From Rehmannia glutinosa (taxonomy: Eukaryota > Streptophyta > Magnoliopsida > Lamiales > Orobanchaceae), in the NCBI GenBank assembly GCA_016081115.2, contig JABTTQ020002832.1, positions 372,001 to 436,000 of the forward strand: 64,000 nt of DNA, read 5' to 3'. This document shows positions 22,991-34,626 of this stretch, piece after piece; position 1 is the stretch's first letter, and each line of letters starts with the position of its first letter. The position numbers and the translations under genes were made by a program. The notes under the pieces are model-generated. The model did no database searches and was not told the DNA's origin. It saw nothing but the letters and a program-made list of their open reading frames with translations.

Positions 22991-23694
22991 ATTACTAGAA
23001 GTCGAAATCTCCAGAAAAATCGAATATAACTAAACCCTATAACACCAAAAATCCCCAAGAATCAAAACATAAAACCCTAGAAACTACACAAACTACTTCT
23101 AAAAATATTTTCAAATTTTGGGTTAAAATTACATAACAAGAAATTAAGCAAGTGTGCGGAACTTACAGATTGTATATGTTAATCTCACGCCCAAACAGAT
23201 TACATGAAGAAAAGGGAATCTCCTCCAAGCCGTCGGTCGCGCGGTAAGAAGAGACGGTGAGAGAGACAGGTGAGAAGATAGAGTATTTGAAAAAAAGAGA
23301 TAAATTTTCTCGGGCGGATAGTGAAGAGAGGCGTGAACTATCGAGAATATGCACATATATGATGTTTGAACTCCCCAAAATAGCGCGAATTAAGAAAGGT
23401 AAAAATAACTTACCTTTAGCAAAATGACATAAAGCCCCTTCTTTGGGACAATCGAATAATATGTAAATTACATCTTTAACCTTGTTTAATTGTATCGAGT
23501 TAACAACCCGCCTAAAATAAAGGGATTAATCGGGCCATAAAAATATCAATCCAATGGCTATAATAAATCCTCATCGTCTCAAATAAGGGGATGTCTCATT
23601 TGAACCAAATCATATATATATATATATATGGACCTCTTTTTTTCTCTCCTCACATCTCACACATGTCTTACTCTCTCTCCTCACATGAAAAAAA

Positions 23695-24260
23695 AAAATA
23701 CATAAAAAAATGAAACTTTTAAAATATAAGGTATACTTTTCGGACTAGAATTGATATTTTTAATAAAAAGTGATACTTTGTTTTAATATAAACTGATTTG
23801 TTTTGATAAGAAGTGATACTTTTTAAATAAGAATTGATACTTTTTAATAAAAAATGATAATTTTTCTTAAATAAGAAATAATATTTGTTTTAATAAGTAG
23901 TTATACTTTTTAAATCATAATTGATACTATTTTAATAAAAAGTGATATTTTTCTTTAATAAGAAGTGATACTTTTAAATAAGAAATGATACTTTTTTAAT
24001 AAAAAGTGATATATTTTTAAGTAAAAGTAATATTTATTTTAATAGGAAGTGATACTTTTTAATAAGAAGTGATATTTTATTAAAAAGAAGTGATACTTTT
24101 CCCATAAGAAGTGATACTTTATTTTAATAAAAATTGATTTTTTTCATAATAAATGATCACTTTGAAGTGATATATTTTTCATAGAAGAGATACTTTATTT
24201 AATAAAAAATAATATTTTTCGAGTCTAATGTGATATTTTTTCATAACAAGCGATATTTTA
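23695..24260. repeat. Minisatellite of aagtgatactttttaata units
   Basis: Around twenty degenerate units of roughly 25-30 bp with the core agtgatacttttt run through this stretch. No coding capacity. Confidence 0.85.
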
Positions 24261-24436
24261 TTTTATTTTTATTATTTTTATTTGTTTTAGGCGTGTAGAG
24301 ATGGGAAAGATGGGATCACAAGAGCATTGTGATGTGATGTGAGAGAGAGAGAGGCATGAGAGAATACGTGAGGATAAAGAGATAATATAATAGAGGGGAC
24401 CAATGAGAGGAGAGAGAGAAGGAGTGGGGACCGAGA
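24261..24436. repeat. Purine-rich low-complexity stretch
   Basis: gagaga-rich sequence with gtggggaccgagagg at its right edge, where it abuts the truncated retrotransposon. It resembles the inverse of the ct-rich stretch at 20620-20700. Confidence 0.6.
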
Positions 24437-26189
24437 GGTTTTCACAGATCATAAGAGCTTGAAGTATCTATTCTCCCGAGAAAGATCTCAATACGAGGCA
24501 ACGGAGATGGATGGAGTTGATTGAGGACTATCACTTTGATATTCAATACCATCCAGGGAAAGCTAACGTAGTAGCCGACGCTTTGAGCAGAAAAGCGAGC
24601 TTAGCGGACTTATGATTCGAGAGTGGGAATCATTAGAAGAGTCGAGCAATTGGAATCGGCGAGAACCAATACTCGGATTTCATGTGCTAACATTTTAGTT
24701 AAACCCGTCTATTTGAATGAGATCAAGGAAGACTGGGGGATCGATGTGCATCTTCAAAAGCTGGCAGAAGATACTTAAAGGAGAGAGATCAAAATTCTCG
24801 GTGCATGAAGATGGGGTTATCAGATTTTGGAATCGAGTTTTGTATCGAGTGACGAGCGTGATTAGGAATAAAATCTAGCGAGAGGCACACCGTTCGAAAT
24901 ACACTATACATCCTGGAGAAAACAAGATGTATAAGGATTTGAAACAAAGTTATTGGTGGGTAAACATGAAGAACCAGGTAGCGGAGTTCGTTGCGAGATG
25001 TTTGACTTGTCAACGAGTAAGTAAGCGAGAACACCAACGACCATCTAGTTTCTATCGCAACCATTGAGAATTCCCAAGTGGAAGTGAGAACACATAACGA
25101 TGGACTTCGTGACGGATCTCGAGGACCGAGAGGAGGCCATGATGTTATTTGGGTAGTTGTAGACCGACTCACGAAATCGCACACTTCTTACCCATCAAGC
25201 GATAGCTTGCGAAACTTTCATGATTTATATCCGAGAGATCATTCGGCTGCATGGAGTACCATTGACATAGTATCGACAGAGACGAGGTTTGTCTCATTTT
25301 GGAAGTGCTTGCACGAGGAGTTGGAGTACCTCGCTAAGTTTCAAAGACAAAGAACACATCCACAAAGCGATGATGGGCCGAGCGAGCGACGATTCAAACC
25401 CTGGAAGATATGTTGCAAGCCCGCACGTTGGATTTCAAGGAAGTTGGGATTCGCATTTACCATTAGCCGAGTTCGCCTACAATAATAGCTATCAGGCCAC
25501 GATTGGGATGGCACCTACGAGGCATTATATGAGAGAAAATGCAGATCCCCACTACACTAGGAGATTGATGACCAATGGAATCCGAAAGATAACGAAAGTC
25601 GCCTCGATTCCAAAGGTCGACTTAGTTCGGAGGCCATGGAGAAGGTCAAGCTGATCAAGGAGCGGATTCGCACGACCTCGAGCCGCCAAAGAGTTACGTG
25701 GACAAGAGAAGAAAGGATTTGGAATTTGAAGTCGGAGATGAAGTATTTCTCGAATTTCACCACGGAAAGGATTGATCAATCCAGAAGAAAGGATGCAAGT
25801 TGAGTCCGAGATATGTTGGACCTTACAAGATTTTACAAAGGATCGGGAAGTTAGCCTACCGAGGCTCGAGTTACCAAAGCACCATATGCGGGAATGCACG
25901 ATGTATTCTACGTATCGAGATTGAAGAACTATCAACCAGGATCCCGAACATATCATCACTCATGATACTCTCCTCTAATGGAAAATTTATCCTACACCGA
26001 AAGGCCGATCCGAATCATTGATCGCCAGAGATACGTTTGTTGCGTAAGAGGAGATTCCGATGGTCAAAGTGGTGTGGGCGAACCACAAAGAGGAAGACGC
26101 AACATGGGAGATGGAAGAAGACATGAGGAATCAATATCCGAACTATTTCAAGAGAATTTGGGGACCAAATTCTTTTAAGGAAGGGAGGA
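24437..26189 (+). pseudogene. Truncated RNase H-integrase remnant (left copy)
   Basis: It starts abruptly at ggttttcacagatcataag, equivalent to 32939 in the right copy. It carries the end of RNase H (TDHKSLKYLF, VVADALSRKAS), the integrase zinc-binding segment (CLTCQR near 25000), a broken core (VVVDRLTKS near 25155) and the C-terminal SPRYVGPYKIL (25800-25860). The tail MENLSYTERPIR follows. Many frame breaks make it non-functional. The 60-bp stretch gtagtagccgac...gagtg at 24567-24627 is present here but deleted from the right copy. Confidence 0.9.
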
Positions 26190-29100
26190 TGTGAAGCCCC
26201 GATTTTTCCGAGCATGTAATTGATCCTTTTGTCGTCTATGTATTTTATCGACTATTTTACCGCGTAACTTAGACGGTTAAATATTAAAAATATATATATT
26301 TTTCATTTAATTTCATTTTTTATTTATTACTTGTGGTCATGATCATTATTAATTCTATTTCGCATTTATGATCACTTGATTGATCATTATTACTATTTTT
26401 GTATTTATTAGTCACCTTAGAATTTTAAGAGACTATTTATTTTAGAGACTTTTACCTTATAGGATTAAGAATTTGATTTAGAATAAGTGATCATGAGACT
26501 TACAAGTGATCAAGGAAATCACTAATTATTTTGGAGATTGATATTATTCATCTATTATCATCAAATTTGGGACAAAAAAATTATGGAATTACCACTATGC
26601 CCCTAGGTGGACGGCAATGATGGTGTTTTTGGTGTAGAAATACCACCCAACTCTTGTACATATACACCTTATGTAGTTATCTTGTGTATAATTACACCAT
26701 TAATTCAAATATTATACACATTATCTTATACACCAATTATATATTACTATTTTTCCCAACATCTTTCCACTTAACCAACATTCTTCTCAATATTCCCCAA
26801 CACCATTCAAGCCCATACTTTGACTTACATTTTGTCTTCTATGCAAGAAGCAAACTACAAGCTTGAAAAAATTTTCTCCTTCTCTCTCTCCCTAGCACAC
26901 GACCACAAGGCCAATTTTTACAAAAATGTGGTTAAAAATTTTCATCCAACACATTCTAATCTTCAACTAATTCTCCTCCTTCTCTCTAAACAATCACTCT
27001 CTCTCTCTCTAAGAATCCTTCATATCTTCAAATCTTCAAACACCAATTCTTCATATCTTCAAACCTTCAAGAACCATTTCTTCACATCTTCAAATCTTCA
27101 AACACATGTCCTTCACATTTTCAAGCATACCTTCATACCTTCAAGAACATCTTCTTAATATCATCAAACACTCCTTCTTTCTTCAAACATCTAAACAAAA
27201 ACAAACATTCTTCCTACTTAAATCAAAAAAACTCGAACCCCTATCTCTAAGGTAAGAAATTTCATTCCTCAATTCAACTTGATATCTTACAACTCATCAC
27301 CTTCTCTTCTTAATTTAAGTTTGAAATTTTTATTTTGAGGTACTTAGAAGACTACTTGAAGACATGCATGTATGGTGGTCAATTTAGAAGACTTGAAGAA
27401 TAATTATTAGAGAAATTGGACTACAAGGTAAGATTTGGACATAGAGCCATTCTCTCTTCTTCTTCCTATTTTCTTCAAGATTTAACACCCCTTTTTCATT
27501 TTTGAGAAATAGGGGCTGACCTTAGGTGATTTTGAAGGTGAACCAAAAATCCCAAATTTGAAGCTTCAACTAGTTTCAAATCACCTACTACACAAGGTAA
27601 AGTGTAGTATTTCCAATTTTCTTATCTTCTTCTTTTTCTTCTTAATTTTTCACTCATTTTCCTAACTCCAAATTTTTGATATTTCTTGACTTAGGGCTTG
27701 ACCTAAGTGACCTCATACCAAGTTGTAAAATTTCTCTTTTTATTTCACAAACTCTCCAAATTTAAGGTGGGTGGAAAAATTCTTTCAACTTCTAGGTGTT
27801 TTTGTTAAATTCATGTAGTGTTTTGATCATGAGCACTTGAGATATATACATTTTATGTATTGCATGTCAATTTTATGTATCAAGTTATGAAATTTCTCAA
27901 TTATTGCTCAAAAATGCTATTTATTGAATGTTTTTTTTTTGAGTTACCTATTTATTGAAATTTAGGTGCATGCATTTACAATTTAATGTTCTATTTGATG
28001 AATTCTTGTATGAATTGGACATGCATGTGTATGATCTTTGAAATCCATATTTTGGATGACTTATAACCTGGACAAGTCGAGCATAATTGATTAAATTTCA
28101 ATTTTTGGATTTAAAATGCAAAAATGGAAAGTTGGTGGACTTAATTGCAAGAAAATAAAACCTAAGGGACCCCTCTGTAAATTTCGAATTTTGGGACTGT
28201 ACTCAGGTTCAAAACTGATTTTTGGATATTTTAATAAAGTTTTAAGAGTTTTAAGATAAATAAAGTCAACCTTTAAAAGCCCAAGGACTAGATTGTAAAA
28301 TTTGAGAAGTTTAAGGGCTACTTTGCAATTATCAAAACTGTACCAGACCTTAATTTTAAAATTTGAAAATTTCACACTTAAGGGACTGGAAATGACATAT
28401 TTTAGGAGTATTCCAAAAATCCAAGTGTTTAGAGCTTGAAAAGTAATTTTACTAAAATTGAGGACCAAATTAGAACAGAAGAACCTTGAGGACCCAAATG
28501 AAATTTCTAGGACTTATGCAACCCATGCACCTGGAAATACTAAATTAACTATAACTTAATTATATTTTGGACCCAAGTTTCAAATTTCATAACAATTGGA
28601 CTCTAAAAGCCTTAAAGGCAATTATTTCAAAATGGGATAAAAATGAGATTTTCAAAGGTTAAGGGACCTATACTTATTTCTTTTTAAAATTGTTTTTGTC
28701 TCAATATCCTATTAACCTTAGTGACATTTTCCAATTGCAATCACATTAAAAGCCCTTCCGGTTTGTGAGTTCCGATTATTTTAAAACTTAAAGCCGAAAT
28801 GACAATTTTAACAAATTTGGGGCCAATGTGAGAATTTTATAAAAACTCGACCTCAAAAATTTAAAACACTGAATCTATGAACAATTTAAATATTTTAGGA
28901 ACTGACCTCATAATTTTTCAAGGTCGGGATATTTATTTATTCAATTTTTAACACCAAAAGTATTAGTTTTTACAAAATGGGGCTAATTGTAAATTTTCTT
29001 TTTATCAAGGACCTAACTCAAATTATTTTCCTTTTATTAAAACAGCCCTGGACCCTTTGACTTTAATTATTAATTAAAATATTTTATTTTCTCAAAAATC

Positions 29101-30513
29101 CCTTGACTTATCGGATCGTCTTAACTTAATTAATACCGATCGCGGGCGAGTTCCTCGTCTTGCGATTTTGAATCTATAATGGGACTTATGTTCCACCTAA
29201 TCTTTCAAGATGTCGAAGATTGCTTATCCTTCCGATAATCATCTTCATCCAAATAACTCCACCAACGCCATAATTGCCACTCGCGATTTTGAAAATTTTC
29301 TGAATCGCTTCCCTGAATCAATAATACTCATTGCTGGTTAACTACGAACTTGTATTTACTTTCTTGCTCGAGTCAACTTGGTGTGTCGAGCTCACAATCG
29401 AGAATGAATACGTCGGGGATGGAACCGGCAGCTCGGGCGCTATTCCACTCTTAGGCCCCATCGCCCTAATCCCCATGGCGAGGGACGGAGTTTGTCCGAG
29501 GAAGCGGGTCGTAGTATTTTGAGGTATAATCATGATTATGACAAATCCGAGCCTTGATAGCTCCAGCTGTGGATTTTGTCTTTGCCTATGGAGCGATAAG
29601 GTCACGAGGTCTTGGACCATCTTGCTCGGGGAGTTACAAGGAAGAACGAAGGAATCGATGTCCGATCCACACGATTAGGAGTTAATCGGACCCATTTGGT
29701 TGGCGCTACAAATCCGTATGCAAGCGCTACTTGTATTGCATTGGTTGGCGCTACAAAACGCACGCAACCGCTACTTGTTTTGCATTGGTTGGCGCTACAA
29801 AACCGTGACGCAACCATTATTTGTCTTGCATAGGATTGGCGTTACATTCCGCACGCAATCCTACTGTCTTGCTGAATCACATAGTCTTGTGTGACCACAA
29901 ACTGTTTTCTTAAATTGTATAAGTATATTACTTAAATATTTTATCACGACGCTTGTGGATGTGTGTGAATTCATGCACCATATCTTACGCGTTTTCATAC
30001 AAGCTGTTTTTCGCATTAACTATATATCACCACACTTGCATTACCGATCACCCCATCCACCGAGATTTGTCTCATCCCCTCCTCGTTTTCTAACCTTTAG
30101 ATGGGGACTATGTTGAAGATGTCGAACTGACCCACAGATTGATGACCCGCCTTGCACTGTCGATCTTGCACCTTTTTACTAATGATTGTTCTTATTTCAT
30201 GTACTTCTACTAATGTTGGACTCCGTTTATCCCGCTACTCTTTTCTCTCTTTTTTGTAATTTAAGGGTGTAGGACCCATTGACGTTTAAGATTTGGATAT
30301 TGTACTTTACCTTATGTTTTAGTTTTGGCCTATAAACTTATTGATTATTATGTTGGATGTATTTGGATATTAGTTGGACTGTAAGTTGTAACTCGTACTT
30401 GTTCTTTATTTCCCGCTATTTTATTGTTCCATTGGGATTTCGTTGATATTGTCTATTGTTTGGTTTACTTGTATTTAAGTTGTGGATCATCATCGCGTTC
30501 CCCTCAGGGCGTG
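26190..30513 (+). repeat. First complete LTR of the Tekay-like array
   Basis: It begins TGTGAAGCCCCG after tract aaggaagggagga and ends ggcgtg before tgattagagtggtatc. It matches 34627-38887 throughout. Its last 2.5 kb is homologous to the LTRs of retrotransposon 1, starting exactly at ggtgggtggaaaaattc (27766). The first 1.6 kb is different: a CT-rich tract (26870-27240) followed by gtaag-type donor-like sites at 27251, 27427 and 27596. Confidence 0.92.
29696..29865 (+). repeat. Four ttggttggcgctaca units
   Basis: Four imperfect units of about 42 bp each start ttggttggcgctaca and include gcaaccgctacttgt or a variant. The 3' LTR has the same block at 38056-38225. Retrotransposon 1 has three units. 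Confidence 0.85.
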
Positions 30514-30522
30514 TGATTAGAG

Positions 30523-30536
30523 TGGTATCGAGCTCG
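30523..30536 (+). promoter_or_regulatory. Primer binding site, tRNA-Met type (variant)
   Basis: TGGTATCGAGCTCG follows the LTR after gtgattagag. It shows the same missing A as the site at 7284. Confidence 0.8.
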
Positions 30537-30821
30537 GCTAGTAAGATGGAAAGTTACACCGAGCTGACCCGGGATAGGACCCTCGATGCGTGTTTTGGGT
30601 AATCTGCGACTTGACTAATTAGTGTGAAATCGATTTCAATTTGGCGTAGAACCATATTATTGAGATTGAAACTAAATTATAACGCATATTTGGAGGTTCC
30701 ATAGTCATACTTGTCTTGACTTAGTTGACTCTTGACTAACTTTCTTTGTTCATTCTTTCCTTATTCTTCCTTATCTTTCCATCTATATTCATCTAATCCA
30801 TCTTAGTTGTGTTTGGCCAGG

Positions 30822-31515
30822 ATGGATCCAGCGCCCCGACCTGGTGGGATGTAGTTGAGGCCCGTGTTGAGCGGGACTACTATAAGCGTAAAAGCTATAT
30901 TGGCACCAGGCATTTCTTCGGGCCAATCCCTCGAGCTAACCGGGAACGTCACCGCACTCGCGAACTAGGACACCTCTGGCGAAGAGCAAGAGGAGAAGAA
31001 TAACCTTACTCTCCTTTCTAAGGATCACGAAAACACCATCCGCGCTCGTGAAGATCAAATTCGATTGATCCAAGAACGCTTGGACAATATTCGCAAGAAG
31101 ATGGAACGCGCCAAGGATGGCCGCACCAAGTGGGAGATGGACACGTACATGTCGAGGAACACCATCGAACGCCTCGAGGAGACTATCATCAAACAGTTAC
31201 GGTGATCGAGGACCTCAAACAGGCCTTGTCTCGGCGGGGATGCTTTGGAGACTACTTTGGCAGCCAACGCACTAGCACCGCCACCACCCGAGATGGAACC
31301 GGCCGACCCACGAACAACGAAGAGGATCCCGAGGAGGATCACGCGGAAGCAGGGGAGCCCAAGGAATTTGAGGCCGCCCTCTTGGTGATGCTCAAGCACT
31401 CGATGCATGGCTTGAGCTCGTCGAATGGCGGACGTCGAGGCATTTCCCGAGCATAATCAGGTCCAGGTTATTGACATGGATGATGATGAGGATGATGGAC
31501 GCGATGTGAGTAGAT
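30822..31515 (+). pseudogene. Charged coiled-coil-like ORF where gag should be
   Basis: An ATG at 30822 opens MDPAPRPGGM, and frames shift several times. One open segment (about 30969-31205) is highly charged and heptad-like, including EDQIRLIQERLDNIRKKME and RNTIERLEETI. A proline-acidic segment (EMEPADPR, EDPEEDHAEAGEP) follows, and the end is an acidic tail VIDMDDDEDDGRD at about 31470-31510. GC is higher than in the flanks. There is no zinc knuckle, and I do not recognise a standard Ty3 Gag. It may be a diverged gag or a foreign ORF; retrotransposon 1 lacks it. Confidence 0.5.
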
Positions 31516-31735
31516 AGATTTTATTCCCGGATTGTACTTGATGATTATCTTGGATGTTTATTCGTTTTTCGTTATATTTCCCGATTTTTGTCTTGTTGTT
31601 GCATGAACTTCATTTGGTGTACTCCAAATTTTACATTAATGGATATGCCTTTCCCTTACTTGTTGACTCTACGTCTTGGTTATCATCTCCACCCTGAAAG
31701 CAAGAAAGGCAATCGCTAGAGAGGGGCACAAGGGT
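31516..31735 (+). other. Gap before reverse transcriptase, no protease seen
   Basis: No D-S/T-G protease motif in any frame. The stretch is non-coding by eye. Confidence 0.4.
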
Positions 31736-31737
31736 AC

Positions 31738-33090
31738 TTGGCGTTTGTAATTAACAAACCCAAGGTTGAGACACAAATTAACCAAGTACCTATAGTATCG
31801 AATACACGGATGTATTTCCACAAGAACTCACCACTTGTCCCTCCGGATAGGAAGTCGAGTTCACCATCGGTATTACAGGGAACCGCCCCAATTGCTAGAA
31901 CACCGTATAGAATGGCTCTCTTGATTGCAAGAATTGAAGACGCAATTCTGGTGATGGATGTGGGATTTATCCGACCGAGCACGTCTCCGTGGGGAGCACT
32001 GTCTTGTTTGTCAAAAAGAAATATGGCACATTAAGATGTGTATAGATTATCGTGGTCTTAATAGCGTGACCATCAAGAACAAATATCCCCTCTCGAGGAT
32101 AGACGAACTGTTTGATCAACTTCAAGGAGCGGTGTACTCAAAGTTTGATTTACAACAAGGATATTACCAATCAAGATCCGAAGAAGACAATTCCAAAAGC
32201 GCATTTCAAACTCGATATGGACACTACGAGTTTGTAGTGATGCCTTTCGTCGATTTAACGCACCGGCAGCATTTATGGACTTGATGCATCGAGTCTTTCA
32301 ACCTTATTTGGATCAATTCGTAGTGATATTCATTGATGACATACTCGTATACTCTAAGTGCAGAGAAGAGCATGAACATCATCTCGAAAATCGTTTTGGA
32401 GACACTACGAGCATAAGTTGTATGGCAAATTCAGCAGGTGCAAATTTTGGCTTAGTGAAGCTTTCTTGGGACACATAGTATCCAGCACCAGGATCGTCGT
32501 AGATCCTTCAAAGGTACAAACAATGGTTGAATGGAAACAACCCGAGTGATGTGAGAGATCAGGAGTTTCTAGGACTAGCTGGATATTATCGAAGATTTAT
32601 CCAGGATTTCTCCAAGATAGCCGGACCGCTCACTCGACTAACCCGGAAGCAAGTCAAGTTTGAGTGGAATGACAAGTCGAGGCTAGTTTCAAGAGTGAAG
32701 AAACGACTTACTACAACTCAGTCTTAGCTCTTCCAAAGGGAACATAAAACTTTGTCGTCTGATGTCGTCAAAGGAAGGACTAGGAGCAAATGCTCATGCG
32801 GGGAAGGAAAGGTCATTGCTTATGCATCATGAAAGCTCAAGCCGTATGAAGCCAATTATCCAACGCATGACTTGGAATTGGCGGCGATAGTGTTCGCGTT
32901 ATAGAAATGGAGACACTATCTCTACGGAGCAACATTCACGGTTTTCACAGATCATAAGAGCTTGAAGTATCTATTCTCCCGAGAAAGATCTCAATGCGAG
33001 GCAACGGAGATGGATGGAGTTGATTGAGGACTATCACTTTGATATTCAATACCATCCCGGGGAAAGCTAACGTGGGAATCATTAGAAGAG
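31738..33090 (+). pseudogene. Reverse transcriptase and RNase H (right copy)
   Basis: The linker APIARTPYRMA and GFIRPSTSPWGA (31880-32000) lead into MCIDYRGLNSVTIKNKYPLSRID (32036-32107), DLQQGYYQ and RYGHYEFVVMPF. After a frameshift come MDLMHRVFQPYLDQF and the catalytic VVIFIDDILVYSK (32321-32359). The connection LGLAGYYRRFIQDFSKIAGPL is at 32560-32630. RNase H (32740-33075) is broken by several indels, a stop inside the VFAL helix (tta-tag near 32901) and a 60-bp deletion at 33073. Confidence 0.92.
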
Positions 33091-33359
33091 CTGAGCAATT
33101 GGAATCGACGAGAACCAATACTCGATTTCATGTGCTAACATTTTAGTTAAACCAATCTATTTGAATGAGATCAAGGAAGCACAAGGGGATGATGTGCATC
33201 TTCAAAACTCAAGCGAGAAGATACTTAAATGAGAGAGATCAGAATTCTCGGTGCATGAAGATGGGGTTATCGATTTTGAATCGAGTTTGTGTGTGGGTGA
33301 AAGCGATTAGGAATAAAATCTAGCAGAGGCACACCGTTCGAAATACACTATACATCCTG

Positions 33360-34610
33360 GAGGAAACAAGATGTATAAGGATTTGAAAGCGAGTTATTGG
33401 TGGGTAAACATGAAGAACAAGGTAGCGAGTTCGTTGCGAGATGTTTGACTTGTCAATGAGTAAAAAGCGAGAACACCAACGACCATCGGTTTACTACAAC
33501 CATTGAGAATTCCCGAATGGAAGTGGGAACACATAACGATGGACTTCGTGATGAATCTTTCGAGGACGAGAGGAGGCCATGATGCTATTTGGGTAGTTGT
33601 GGACCCGACACACGAAATCTGCACACTTATTACCCATCAAGAAAACCGATAGCTTGCGAGAAACTTGCGCGATTTATATCCAGAGATCATTCGACCGCAT
33701 GGAGTACCGAGTTGACATAGTATCGACGAGAGACCGAGGTTTGTCTCAGTTTTGGAAGTGCTTGCACGAGAAGTTGGAGTACCTCGCTAAGTTTCAAAGA
33801 CATCTATAAACTAATGGACGATCGAGCGAACGATTCAAACCCCTGGAAGATATGTTGCGAGCCTGCACATTGGATTTCCAAGGAAGTTGGGATTCGCACT
33901 TGCCATTAGCCGAGTTTGCCTACAATAACGGCCTATCGGCCACGATTGGGATGGCACCTACGAGGCATTATATGGGAGAAAATGTAGATCCCCACTATAC
34001 TAGGAGATTGATGACCAATGGACTCCGAAAGAGAAACGAAAGTCGCCTCGATTCCAAAGGTCGACTTAGTTCGGGAGGACATGGAGAAGGTCAAGCGATC
34101 AAGGAGCGGATTCAAGATGACTCGAGCCGCCAAAAGAGTTACGCGGACAAGAGAAGAAAGGATTTGGAATTTAAAGTCGGAGATGAAGTATTTCTCGGAC
34201 TCTCACCACGGAAAGGATTGATCAATTCGAAGAAAGGAGGCAAGTTGAGTTCGAGATATGTTGGACCTTACAAGATTTTACAAAGGATCGGGAAGTTAGC
34301 CTACCGACTTGAGTTAAAGACCATATGCGGAATGCATGATGTATTCCACGTATCGAGATTGGAGAAGTATCAACCGGATCCCGAACATATCATCACTCAT
34401 GATACTCCTCCTCTAATGGAAAATTTATCCTACACCGAGAGGCCGATCCAGGATCATTGATCACCGATCGTCGGTTGCGTAAGAGGAGATTCCAATGGAT
34501 AAAGTGGTGTGGCGAACCACAACCGAGACGAAGACGCAACATGGGAGATGGAAGAAAACATGAGGAATCAATATCGAGAACTATTCAAGAGAATTTGGGG
34601 ACCAAATTCT
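33360..34610 (+). pseudogene. Integrase with chromodomain-like tail (right copy)
   Basis: Zinc-binding remnants lie at 33370-33450 and core fragments (TMDFVMNL, TKSAHLLPIKKTDSL) at 33535-33660. An open 202-residue segment at 33852-34460 carries AEFAYNN, the ATIGMAP stretch, GDEVFLGLSPRKGL, SRYVGPYKILQRIGKLAYRL, MHDVFHVSRLEKYQPDPEHI and the MENLSYTERPI tail. The shifted end (ATWEMEE, about 34530) matches the C-terminal region of Tekay-type chromoviruses. It is the best source for the subfamily's integrase C-terminus. Confidence 0.9.
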
Positions 34611-34611
34611 T

Positions 34612-34626
34612 TTAAGGAGGGGAGGA
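34612..34626 (+). promoter_or_regulatory. Polypurine tract of the array
   Basis: ttaaggaggggagga ends immediately before the LTR start TGTGAAG at 34627. The left copy has the counterpart at 26176-26189. Confidence 0.8.

Larger units (their letters stand above)
20828..23612. mobile_element. 2.8-kb element with long inverted ends
   Basis: The left end ggatggttcaaatgggacac is mirrored by atgtctcatttgaaccaaat at 23591-23610. Subterminal similarity continues inward (aatggctaat against ccattggatt). The flanks are at microsatellites, so the target duplication cannot be read. The interior holds a 230-bp tandem duplication, a 75-bp tandem block and one small basic ORF on the minus strand. No transposase was recognised, so the superfamily is open; Mutator-like is a guess. 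Confidence 0.65.

Noticed and set aside
26820..27158. 112-residue plus frame rich in Ser, Leu and Phe
   Set aside because: It translates a CT-rich repetitive leader in the LTR. Its counterpart at 35301-35597 differs in start and frame.
28091..28468. 125-residue minus-strand frame in the Tekay-like LTR
   Set aside because: It is the reverse of the gggaccaaattgtaaa array; the homologous LTRs do not keep it open, and it has no domain signature.
29602..29833. Overlapping frames around 29.6-29.9 kb and 37.8-38.3 kb
   Set aside because: They exist because the 42-bp LTR repeats lack stops; different frames are open in each copy.
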